Assembly (NCBI GenBank): GCA_965212505.1 | Contig: OZ243123.1 | Span: 4,526,001-4,590,000 of the forward strand | Source: JAHEKO01 sp965212505 | GTDB lineage: Bacteria > Acidobacteriota > Thermoanaerobaculia > Multivoradales > JAHEKO01 | Length of the DNA: 64,000 nt | Direction: 5' to 3' | In this document: one piece after another, positions 35,178-43,008 of the stretch | How positions within the stretch are numbered: the stretch's first letter is position 1 | How the letters are laid out: every line of letters begins with the position of its first letter | Program-made: the position numbers and the translations under genes | The notes under the pieces: generated by a model | Database searches by the model: none | The model's input: only the letters and a program-made list of their open reading frames with translations | What the model was told of the DNA's origin: nothing

Positions 35178-35512
35178 TCGTCCCCCTTCCAGGTTGTTGA
35201 GGCCTCGATCGGCTCGGCTGGACAGGCCAATCCGATCACCATTCCTTCCCATTCCCTCGTCCAGGACAGCCCAAACGGAGGCCTAAGCCCACGAGGCGTC
35301 TGCGCAGAACCCTCTCGGGCTCGCTCGGCGTTCCGGCCTCGAAACATGGCTCCGAGGCTGGATTGCACTCCCGCCCCCGCCGGTCTTCCTATTCGAAGGA
35401 CGGCCACAGTACCAGACCATCCGTATGTACACAACTCCTTACGCTCCATGTGTTTATATGCAGAACCGTCAATGTGTTAAGAAGGCGTTTTCGACCCGAA
35501 GGAGGCTCGTCG
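35178..35512. other. 335-base intergenic region between divergent genes
   Basis: It separates the exported-protein gene (minus) from the M20 peptidase gene (plus). The half nearer the M20 gene, about 35410-35480, is distinctly AT-rich against its GC-rich surroundings (for example GTATGTACACAACTCC and GTGTTTATATGCAG), which suggests its promoter. No coding frame has recognisable content. Confidence 0.5.
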
Positions 35513-37000
35513 ATGAAGCGGTTCTTCGCTCTCTTGGGACTCGCGCTGCTGCTCCTGCTGGCGGTGATCGGTGTCCGCACCTTGCTCTTCGCATCCAAGC
35601 AGGACGACTTCGCTCCGGCGGCCGAGCTAGGCGTCACGGAGGATGGCGTGCCTCCTGGCGCGGCCCAGCGCCTGGCGAACGCCTTGACCTACCAGACCAT
35701 TTCGTTCCCTCCACCGACGCCGCACGATCGAGAGGAGTTCCGCGCCCTTCATCTTTGGCTCGCGGAGACCTACCCTCTAGTCCACGCGCAGCTGAATCCG
35801 GAGACGGTCGGCGAGTTGAGCCTGCTCTACACCTGGGAGGGGATCGACCCGACGCTTCCTCCGGTCGTCCTGATGGGCCACCAGGACGTCGTGCCGGTAA
35901 TCCCCGGCACTGAAGAGGAGTGGACACATCCGCCGTTCGACGGCGTGATCGCCGACGGTTGGGTCTGGGGCCGAGGCGCGATGGACGACAAGGCCACGGT
36001 GATCGCCGTCCTCGAGGCGACCGAGAGTCTTCTGGCCGACGGTCACCGCCCACAGCGCACGATCTATCTGGCGTTCGGGCACGACGAAGAGGTCGGAGGC
36101 CAGAACGGCGCGGCGAAGATCGCCGACCTCCTCGAGTCTCGACGCGTTTCAGACTTTGCGCTGGTGTTGGACGAAGGGGGCGCGATCACCGAAGGACTGG
36201 TTCCTGGAGTTGAGGGTCCGGCGGCGATCATCGGAGCCGCCGAGAAGGGCTACGTCAGTCTCGAACTGGTAGCGACCGGCCCGGGCGGCCACTCTTCGAC
36301 ACCACCCGAGAGCACCTCCATCGGCATTCTCGGCCGTGCAATCACCCGCCTCGAGGAGAACCCGTTTCCGCTGCGCATCGACGGCGCTACCGGCGCGATG
36401 TTCGACTTCATCGGACCGGAGATGCCGTTCGCCTACAAGGCGATGTTCGCCAACCTGTGGCTGACCGCACCAATGATCAAGAGCGGCATGGGCGACTCTC
36501 CGGGAGGCGCCGCCTCCCTCCGCACCACAACCGCCGCAACGATGTTCAACGCCGGAGTGAAGGACAACGTCCTTCCGATCACCGCCAGGGCAGTGGTCAA
36601 CTTCCGAATCCTCCCCGGAGAGACCGTGGACACCGTGATGACCCGCGTGCGAGAGATCGTCGCCGACGAACGCATCGAAGTCGACATCGCCTTCAATATG
36701 GGCCAGGACCCGAGTCCGATGTCAGACGTGAACGGCAAAGCCTTCCAACTGGTGGGGAGGACAATTCGCGAGGTAATGCCCGGGGACGACATCCTGATCA
36801 CTCCGTACCTGGTGACGGGTGGAACCGACGCGAAGTACTACGCAAAGCGATCGAACAACGTGTTCCGCTTCCTGCCGGTCTTCATCACGGAGGGCGACAT
36901 GGGCCGGATTCACGGAACGAACGAGCGCATCAGCGTGGAGAGCGTCGACTTGGCGATCCGGTACTTTCGGCAGCTGATTCGGAACACGGACGAGCTGTAG
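35513..37000 (+). CDS. M20 family metallopeptidase (Cps1-like), membrane-anchored
   Basis: 495 residues. AAGGAGG lies 7 bases before the ATG at 35513. An N-terminal TM segment (FFALLGLALLLLLAVIGV) probably anchors it facing outwards. M20 zinc-binding motifs are visible: MGHQDVVPV (His), GRGAMDDKAT (bridging Asp), FGHDEEVGG (catalytic Glu and ligand Glu), VLDEGGA (Asp), and a late His in RIHGTNERI. The layout EEEWTHPPFDGVIADGWVWGRGA resembles yeast Cps1-type carboxypeptidases. Likely cleaves peptides or N-acyl amino acids. It seems monocistronic and is followed by a gene-free stretch holding structured repeat B. Confidence 0.88.
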   Translation: MKRFFALLGLALLLLLAVIGVRTLLFASKQDDFAPAAELGVTEDGVPPGAAQRLANALTYQTISFPPPTPHDREEFRALHLWLAETYPLVHAQLNPETVGELSLLYTWEGIDPTLPPVVLMGHQDVVPVIPGTEEEWTHPPFDGVIADGWVWGRGAMDDKATVIAVLEATESLLADGHRPQRTIYLAFGHDEEVGGQNGAAKIADLLESRRVSDFALVLDEGGAITEGLVPGVEGPAAIIGAAEKGYVSLELVATGPGGHSSTPPESTSIGILGRAITRLEENPFPLRIDGATGAMFDFIGPEMPFAYKAMFANLWLTAPMIKSGMGDSPGGAASLRTTTAATMFNAGVKDNVLPITARAVVNFRILPGETVDTVMTRVREIVADERIEVDIAFNMGQDPSPMSDVNGKAFQLVGRTIREVMPGDDILITPYLVTGGTDAKYYAKRSNNVFRFLPVFITEGDMGRIHGTNERISVESVDLAIRYFRQLIRNTDEL

Positions 37001-37509
37001 TCGGTCCCGCCCCGGCCGTAGGCGACGACCCCAGGTCGTAGCCTTCGCAGTAGGAGAGGTGGCGTGAGACGCGACTCTGGGGACAGGAGAGGAAGGGCAC
37101 CTCGGCGGGGGTCGGCGGCCTGTTGTTGCCCTGTGAACTGGGGGGCCGCCTCGGGTTGGCTGCAGCTCGGATCGACCTCGCCCTCTGGAGGGGCTTGCGC
37201 GACGCTTGCCAACCAGCCCCCGGCGAGGTGCCCTTCCTCCCCTGTCCCCAGAGCCACGCCTCCCACATTCGATTCGACGGCAGCCTCGACTGAGGATCTC
37301 GCTCCGTCGAATCCAGCCTGGCTCCCTCCTTTTGCTACCCTGACCTCGTCGACTGAAGGGTGGCTAGGGTTCCGCTCGATCTCGAGGTCTGGTCCGAGCG
37401 CCACGGAAGGTCGGAGCCGAGGCGGCGCCGACTCGCACCTTGAAGGACAAAAGCCTGGAGGGGATAGGTCGGCATGGACTCACGTCCGCGAGGACGGAAA
37501 GGAGGCTCC
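37001..37509. other. 509-base region without a gene
   Basis: Frames here are short and compositionally odd. The main content is structured repeat B at 37075-37253. The remainder, 37254-37500, leads to the EamA gene and shows no element I can name apart from GGAGG at 37501-37505, the EamA ribosome binding site. Confidence 0.6.
37075..37253 (+). ncRNA. Structured repeat B: candidate structured RNA or hairpin element
   Basis: Outer stem P1: 37075-37111 is complementary to 37217-37253 at 35 of 37 positions. Two bases later comes P2, GGCGGCC (37114-37120) with GGCCGCC (37144-37150) and a 23-base loop. P3 is GGTTGGC (37154-37160) with GCCAACC (37208-37214), enclosing 47 bases. Element A has the same order, the same 2-base P1-P2 joint and the same 23-base P2 loop. 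Compared with A, P2 shows a compensatory G-C to A-T change. Family not recognised; it may be an RNA or a mobile hairpin repeat. Confidence 0.5.
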
Positions 37510-38445
37510 ATGCCCAACCCTGCATCGCGACCCGGCGCTGAGCCGAGTCACCTGAAGACGGTTCTCCAGGCTGTCTTCGTCACGTTCCTCTGGTCCACCT
37601 CGTGGGTGCTCATCAAGCACGGGCTGGTCGAGCTTCCCCCGCTGCTCTTCGCCGGTCTTCGCTACTTGCTGGCGGCGATGCTCCTGCTCGCATTCACACT
37701 GCGGCGAGAAACGGCAAGGCGTGAGCTCGCAACGCTCGACCGGCGATCGTGGGTGTTGCTCGGCGCGCTCGGTCTGGTCATGTACACCCTGACCCAGGGC
37801 GCTCAGTTTGTTGCGCTGGGGTGGGCACCCGCCGTCACGGTGAGCCTGGCACTCGGCTTCACTCCCGTGGCCGTGGCGGTGGCCTCGATCTGGACGCTGC
37901 GCGAGTCGCCGACGGCGCATCAGTGGATCGGAACGCTCACCCTCCTGGCCGGAGCGATCTTGTACACCGGGCCCGCGGGCCTGCCAAGAGATCAGTGGCT
38001 CGGCGCCACGGTCGCGCTCTTCGGCATGTTGGCCAACGCTACCGCGGCACTGTTCGGACGGTACGTCAACCGGAGCGGCCGTCACAGTCCACTCATCGTG
38101 ACAACCGTCAGCATGAGTGTCGGTGCGTTCTGCCTCGTCATCGCCGGCCTGTTCTTCGAGGACCTACCGAGGCTCGATCTGAGGGCACTCGGGATCATCG
38201 CCTGGCTGGCGATCGTCAACACGGCCTTCGCTTTCACCCTCTGGAATCACACGCTCCGGAGGCTGACCGCGAACGAGTCGAGCGTGATCAACAACACGAT
38301 GTTGATTCAGATCGCCTTGCTGGCCTGGGCCTTTCTGGGAGAGGAGTTGACGCCGCGTCAGGTGGCAGCGGTGGCCGTTGCAGCTCTCGGCGCTCTCACG
38401 GTTCAGCTCGGCCGACACCCGAGGAAAGGGCTGGGAGGGAAATAG
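37510..38445 (+). CDS. EamA/DMT superfamily transporter
   Basis: 311 residues with about ten TM segments in two repeated EamA halves. The first half shows AVFVTFLWSTSWVLIKHGL and LLFAGLRYLLAAMLLL; the second shows IIAWLAIVNTAFAFTLWNHTLR and VINNTMLIQIALLAWAFLGEEL. Proteins of this family export metabolites or amino acids, or import nucleotide sugars; the substrate cannot be read from sequence. GGAGG lies 5 bases upstream of the ATG. It is convergent with the esterase gene at the end of the minus-strand operon. Confidence 0.9.
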   Translation: MPNPASRPGAEPSHLKTVLQAVFVTFLWSTSWVLIKHGLVELPPLLFAGLRYLLAAMLLLAFTLRRETARRELATLDRRSWVLLGALGLVMYTLTQGAQFVALGWAPAVTVSLALGFTPVAVAVASIWTLRESPTAHQWIGTLTLLAGAILYTGPAGLPRDQWLGATVALFGMLANATAALFGRYVNRSGRHSPLIVTTVSMSVGAFCLVIAGLFFEDLPRLDLRALGIIAWLAIVNTAFAFTLWNHTLRRLTANESSVINNTMLIQIALLAWAFLGEELTPRQVAAVAVAALGALTVQLGRHPRKGLGGK

Positions 38446-38451
38446 GTCTTA

Positions 38452-38472
38452 TGTCCCCCTTTATCAGGGACA
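38452..38472. terminator. Small hairpin at convergent gene ends
   Basis: TGTCCC (38452-38457) and GGGACA (38467-38472) pair across nine bases, between the EamA stop and the stop of the convergent esterase gene, overlapping the latter. A possible weak bidirectional terminator. The arm GGGACA is shared with the palindrome at 29145-29214. Confidence 0.35.
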
Positions 38473-39576
38473 GCGGTAGCGGGCCGTCTCTTCGGCCCCG
38501 CACTCCCATCGCACCGTCACCGCCCCGGCGCCCGCCCGGCGGCCGGGCAGCTTCGCGCGGGCTCTGCCGTCGGCGGCCAGCTCGACGCGTGCTCGCTCTC
38601 CTGTCACCAGTGACGCCTCGATCTGTGTTCCCGGTGTCCCGCCCTCGGCGCGCACCACGATGGGACCGCGCCTCCGGCAGACCGCCTTGGCGACCCGCTC
38701 TTCTCCCGTGCACCGCACGGCCTTGGAGAGCAGAAACGTCGCCGCCCTTTCTCGAAAGGCGTCCGTGACCGCCGGCGTGTGGTCGGCCCCCGGGACGGTC
38801 CAAAACTCCACCGATCCGTTGGCGGAACAGCTTGCTCCGATGGAAAGACCCACCGACTCGGCGCCATCTGCCGAAGCGTCGATGTCGAGCATTCCCAAGG
38901 GACGTGGATCGCTCAGTGTGCACCGCGCGTGCTCCGCCCAGGCCGTGGCGGTCTCCACCGCACCGGGATAGACGAACGGTCCCTCGGTAGACCCCTCATA
39001 GCGCCACACCTCATCGGCCGTGCCATGCGCGTGAAGGAGGTGAACCGGTTTGAGCGCGTCGCACTTGTCGGGCAGCGGCGTCGAGACGCCGGCGAAGGCG
39101 ACCAGCGCGGCCACCAGGTCGCTCCGCTCACACGCCATCCGGTACGACATGTACGCCCCGTTCGAATGGCCGAGAAAGTAGATCCGACCGGAATCGACGT
39201 TGCACTGCGCTCCGATCGCATCCACCAGGCTTCCCAGGTAACCCACGTCGTCTACTGGCCGGCCGTAAAAGCCGCAGCAGACTCCGGCATCCCAGTAGAG
39301 AGAACCGAAGGCATCGGGCGTACCCTCCGGCCGCACGTAGAGGAGTCCGAGCTGATCGGCGAGTGGCCCGAAGCGGAGATAGTCCTCGATACGCTCGGCG
39401 TCAGCTCCGAAGCCATGCAGCAGCACGAGGAGCGGCGTCGGGCGCTCCGGCGAGTAGGAAGACGGCACCTGTACCGCGATCGGCCCTCGGCCGAGGTCGA
39501 TCGGGGCGTCGCACTGCGCCGGCGCGCGCGCCGCTCCCCACAGGCACCACACCCCAATCAGTACGGCGATCCTCAC
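38464..39576 (-). CDS. PHB depolymerase/LpqC-like alpha/beta-hydrolase, exported
   Basis: 370 residues with an N-terminal signal (MRIAVLIGVWCLWGAARAPAQ). The alpha/beta-hydrolase core shows LLVLLHGFGADA near residue 50, the nucleophile in FLGHSNGAYMS, and a likely catalytic His near PGADHTPAV. This matches the polyhydroxybutyrate depolymerase/feruloyl-esterase-like LpqC group. The last about 85 residues (after FLLSKAVRC) form a Cys-containing beta-rich extension (VVRAEGGTPGTQIEASLV, VRWECG) of unknown role. Last gene of a six-gene operon; its start overlaps the NUDIX stop by 4 bases. Confidence 0.8.
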   Translation of the reverse strand: MRIAVLIGVWCLWGAARAPAQCDAPIDLGRGPIAVQVPSSYSPERPTPLLVLLHGFGADAERIEDYLRFGPLADQLGLLYVRPEGTPDAFGSLYWDAGVCCGFYGRPVDDVGYLGSLVDAIGAQCNVDSGRIYFLGHSNGAYMSYRMACERSDLVAALVAFAGVSTPLPDKCDALKPVHLLHAHGTADEVWRYEGSTEGPFVYPGAVETATAWAEHARCTLSDPRPLGMLDIDASADGAESVGLSIGASCSANGSVEFWTVPGADHTPAVTDAFRERAATFLLSKAVRCTGEERVAKAVCRRRGPIVVRAEGGTPGTQIEASLVTGERARVELAADGRARAKLPGRRAGAGAVTVRWECGAEETARYRCP

Positions 39577-40070
39577 GCCCCCGCCTTGTGGACCAGCGCT
39601 CGAAGGAGGCGCTCCACAAAACGTGCCTGCGCCGGGTTGATCTTGCGAACCGCCGTCACCGGATCGAAGAACTCACCTCGGTCGACCTCCGGCACCTCGA
39701 TCAACCGGCCGGAGCCGCGCGGCCACTCGAGCTCGAATCGATTGCTCTCGAAGAGCGCCCCTTCCGGCCAGTCGCCCTCGAACGCCCACGCAACGACGCG
39801 CTTGCCGCCCTTCTGGGTCACCTCTCCGAGTTCGAAGAACTCGGGCTGCGAAGCGCAACGTTCGACCGCCTGGCCGGTCTCCTCCTCGAACTCGCGGCGA
39901 GCGGTCTCCAAAGGGGTCTCTCCAGGGTCGATCAGCCCCTTGGGCACACCCCAGACCCCCTCGTCCTTCTTGGCGAAGAACGGCCCTCCCGGATGGACCA
40001 GGAAGACCTCGACGTCACGCACACTCCGCCGGTACATGAGAAGACCGGCCGAACGCGCTCGCGGGCTCAA
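39573..40070 (-). CDS. NUDIX hydrolase
   Basis: 165 residues, cytoplasmic. The complete NUDIX box is visible: GLIDPGETPLETARREFEEETG, fitting GX5EX7REUXEEXGU. N-terminal SAGLLMYRRSVRDVEVFLVHPGGP is the usual beta-strand lead-in. Such enzymes hydrolyse nucleoside-diphosphate-linked compounds with Mg2+. The pattern VFLVHPGGPFFAKKDEGVWGVPKG resembles the Nudix group often annotated as predicted NTP pyrophosphohydrolase. It overlaps both neighbours by 4 bases, so it is translationally coupled within the minus-strand operon. Confidence 0.9.
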   Translation of the reverse strand: MSPRARSAGLLMYRRSVRDVEVFLVHPGGPFFAKKDEGVWGVPKGLIDPGETPLETARREFEEETGQAVERCASQPEFFELGEVTQKGGKRVVAWAFEGDWPEGALFESNRFELEWPRGSGRLIEVPEVDRGEFFDPVTAVRKINPAQARFVERLLRALVHKAGA

Positions 40071-41875
40071 TCTCTGGCCCGCGGGATGATCTCGATCTCG
40101 TGACGTTCGCCGTCGCGCTCGAAGACGACCTTGACCGGCTCACCGACCTTCACGACGTCGAGGGCGTAGGTGTAGTCGTAGATGTTGGTGATCGTCTGCC
40201 CAGCGAACTCGACGATCACGTCCCCCTCCAGAAGGCCGCCTTCAGCGGCCGGGCCCCCTTCGATGACGCCAGAGAGTCGCAGCCCCTCGACCTCGGTCGT
40301 GTAGTCGGGAATCGTGCCGGTGAAGGCGCGCAGCGTGTCTCGACCGCCACCCTGGTCGGTCCTCGGGGCGACCTTCACAAAATCGGGGGCTTCGTCGAGA
40401 TTGGCGACCTTCCGGGTGACGAGGGCGCTGAACCTCGCGACACGGGAGAGATCTTCGAAGTTGATCTTCTCCGCGGTATCCGACGGGCGGTGGTAGTCCT
40501 CGTGGCTGCCGGTGAAGAGATTGAGCGTCGGCACGGAAGCGCTGTTGAAAGCGGTGCTGTCGGTCGGGAGGTACGGGTCGTCGACCGTCTGAATGTCGAA
40601 GCCGACCGGCACGTTGCTCTGCTCGACGAGGCCCGGCCACGCCGAACTACTGCCGAGCGCCTGAACGGTCAGCTTGTTGTCGCGCATTCGCCCGACCATG
40701 TCGAGGTTGACGTAGCCGGCGATTCGCTCGGCGTCGAGCGCGCCGGCGTCGTCCGCGAGAAACGCGGCCGATCCGAGCAGGCCGAGCTCTTCACCCGACC
40801 AAAAGGCGAGCACGACGTCACGGCGTCGATCCATCCCCGCCAGTATGCGCCCGGCCTCGAGCACGGCGGCCGTTCCGGAGGCGTTGTCGTCGGCCCCATG
40901 ATGGATGCCGCCGGCCTCCTCCTGCTTGGCGAGCGAGTTGCCGTTCTTGCCTCGCCCGAGGTGGTCGAAGTGCGCGCCGAGCACCACGTATTGTTTGTCG
41001 GCGCTCGCGGAATCGGCTCCTGGAAGCACTCCCACCACGTTGTGGCCGGTGCGCGTCTCGCGCTCCACCGCCACGGAGAGGGTCATCTCGACACCTGGCA
41101 GCTCGAAGCCCACCACGTGCGGATTGCCGTCGTCGAGCGACTCCTGTGCCTCGGCGAGGGTCTTGTCCGCAACGCCCTCGAACAGCTTTTCTGCGATGCT
41201 CCCGCTGACGCTCGCGGCCACGATGCCCGATCCGGCGACCGACGTGTCGAAAGCCATCGGAATGGTCTCTCCGGCGTTCGGCGAGCGCGGCCCGGAGACG
41301 ACCACCATCGCCTTCGCACCCCGTTCGCGCGCCTGCAACGCCTTGTAGCGCAGACCCGAGTAGCGAGCCAGCTGCGCACGGCTCTCCTGATCCATGTCCT
41401 CCGGGAAGTAGCGCAGCACCAGAACAATCTTGTCTTCCACGTCGAGCGTCGCGTAGCTGTCGTAGCCGAAGTCCTGTGTCTCTGGAACCACGAGGCCGTA
41501 GCCGGCGAACACGACGTCGCCCGTCGCCGTACCGTTGCCGGAGAACGAGAGGGCTTGGATGTCATCGGTTCCGGTCCACTCGTGCTCGCCTTCGGCCCAC
41601 GTCAGCGCGACGGTACTGCCGCCATCGCGTGTGCCCGCCGTGAACTCGAACGGCAGCAGGAAGCTGGACTGCTCCGGAAGGGGCTTGGCTCCGAGCCGCT
41701 CGAGCTCCGCCGACAGATATTCGGCGGCGAGGCGCTCGCCACCGGTGCCGGTCAGGCGGCCCTCGAGTTCTTCGGAGGCCAGCCGGCCGACGTGCCGCTC
41801 GAGCGCGGTCATTTCCGTGAAGACAGGTGCTGCGAGGGCCGCCAGCAGGGCGGCAATGAAGAAGGTTCGTCTCAT
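40067..41875 (-). CDS. M28 family metallopeptidase with C-terminal PDZ domain, exported
   Basis: 602 residues with a Sec signal (MRRTFFIAALLAALAAPVFT). After a PA-like insertion (DVVFAGYGLVVPETQDFGYDSYATLDVEDKIVLVL) the M28 zinc centre is visible: LGAHFDHLG (His), HHGADDNASG (bridging Asp), FWSGEELGLLGS (Glu pair), YVNLDMVGR (Asp) and SHEDYHRPSDT (late His). The last about 90 residues (GLRLSGVIEGGPAAEGGLLEGDVIVEFAGQ) are a PDZ domain, which may present substrate or partner C-termini. Predicted aminopeptidase working outside the cytoplasm. It lies 20 bases downstream of the TolB-like gene and overlaps the NUDIX gene by 4 bases. Confidence 0.92.
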   Translation of the reverse strand: MRRTFFIAALLAALAAPVFTEMTALERHVGRLASEELEGRLTGTGGERLAAEYLSAELERLGAKPLPEQSSFLLPFEFTAGTRDGGSTVALTWAEGEHEWTGTDDIQALSFSGNGTATGDVVFAGYGLVVPETQDFGYDSYATLDVEDKIVLVLRYFPEDMDQESRAQLARYSGLRYKALQARERGAKAMVVVSGPRSPNAGETIPMAFDTSVAGSGIVAASVSGSIAEKLFEGVADKTLAEAQESLDDGNPHVVGFELPGVEMTLSVAVERETRTGHNVVGVLPGADSASADKQYVVLGAHFDHLGRGKNGNSLAKQEEAGGIHHGADDNASGTAAVLEAGRILAGMDRRRDVVLAFWSGEELGLLGSAAFLADDAGALDAERIAGYVNLDMVGRMRDNKLTVQALGSSSAWPGLVEQSNVPVGFDIQTVDDPYLPTDSTAFNSASVPTLNLFTGSHEDYHRPSDTAEKINFEDLSRVARFSALVTRKVANLDEAPDFVKVAPRTDQGGGRDTLRAFTGTIPDYTTEVEGLRLSGVIEGGPAAEGGLLEGDVIVEFAGQTITNIYDYTYALDVVKVGEPVKVVFERDGERHEIEIIPRARD

Positions 41876-41895
41876 GGGGATGCTGCCTCTCTTGA

Positions 41896-43008
41896 TCAGT
41901 CGTTCGCCGCGCGGGCCGGAGCCGCTGCGAGTGCGGCGAGCGCAGTCTCGTGATTCCAGTCGGCGACGTAGAGCTGGCCGCCCTCGCCCTGATGTCGGGT
42001 CGAAGTCCAGATCAGTCGCTTGCCGTCGGGGCTCGGAACAGGAAGGCCATCGAAGCCGTCGGTGAACGTCACCCGCACGGGCTGTTTCTCGCCTGCCATG
42101 TCCACGATGAAGACTTCGAAGTTGCCGAAGCCGTGCTTGTTCGATGCGAAGAAGATGTAGTCACCTGAAGGGTGGACGTACGGCGCCCAGCTCATCGAGC
42201 CGAAGTCGGTGATCTGACGCTGGTCGGAGCCGTCCGGGTTCATGGTCCAGACGTCGGCGATCAACCCCTCCTCGTCGAAGCGCCGCCAGACGATCTTGGA
42301 GCCGTCGGCGGAGTAGAACGGACCGCCGTCGTAGCCGGGCACGTGCGTCAGGCGAGTCTGCTCCGAGCCGTCGGCGCGCATGACGTAGATCTCGCCGAAG
42401 TAGGCGGGGTTGATCTCGAGGATCTTCTCCTCCTCGTCGGTCAGCTCTCGTTCGAAGCCGTCTCGGGTCGAGGCGAAGACGACCCACTCACCGTCGGGCG
42501 AGTAGCTGGCCTCGGCATCGTAGCCGCGCACGTCGGTGAGGCGCGTATAGCCGGTACCGTCGGCAGCGGCCACCCAGACCTCCATCTCCGGATCGTAGTC
42601 CCAGGCGTAGCGACGCTCTTCACCCGAGGCACGGGCCTCAAGCTCCAAGCGCTGGTACTCCTCGGACTTCGGGTCGTGGTGAGTCGAACCGAAGAGCACG
42701 TCGCCGTTGCCCGGGCGGATGAACGGACAGGTCGTCTTGCCCGGCCCCGGTGAAACGAGGCGGGTGTCGCCCGTCTCCAGGTCGAGCAGATAGATCTGGT
42801 AGAACGGATTGCCTTCGTAACGCTCGCTCTGGAAAACCAACTTCTTGCCGTCGGGAGAGAAGTAGCCCTCTCCCGCCCGCCGACCTTCGTAGGTCAATCG
42901 TCGGGTGCGAGAGAGAAAATCTCCCTCCTCGAAGGTGGTCTCCGCCGGCGACGCCGAAGCGGCCAGCAACAAGATGCCGAAACAGGCTAGGAACTCTCGA
43001 ACACTCAT
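41896..43008 (-). CDS. TolB-like PD40 beta-propeller protein, exported
   Basis: 370 residues. A signal peptide (FLACFGILLLAASASPA) is followed by PD40 repeats with SPDG-type turns (FSPDGKKLVFQSE, YSPDGEWVVFAST, YSADGSKIVWRRF, SPDGKRLIWTS). It resembles periplasmic WD40-like partners of proteases and amidohydrolases; no enzyme site is seen. It starts inside the end of the ankyrin-PQQ gene (4-base overlap) and precedes the M28-PDZ gene by 20 bases, so these are probably made together and may act together at the envelope. Confidence 0.85.
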   Translation of the reverse strand: MSVREFLACFGILLLAASASPAETTFEEGDFLSRTRRLTYEGRRAGEGYFSPDGKKLVFQSERYEGNPFYQIYLLDLETGDTRLVSPGPGKTTCPFIRPGNGDVLFGSTHHDPKSEEYQRLELEARASGEERRYAWDYDPEMEVWVAAADGTGYTRLTDVRGYDAEASYSPDGEWVVFASTRDGFERELTDEEEKILEINPAYFGEIYVMRADGSEQTRLTHVPGYDGGPFYSADGSKIVWRRFDEEGLIADVWTMNPDGSDQRQITDFGSMSWAPYVHPSGDYIFFASNKHGFGNFEVFIVDMAGEKQPVRVTFTDGFDGLPVPSPDGKRLIWTSTRHQGEGGQLYVADWNHETALAALAAAPARAAND

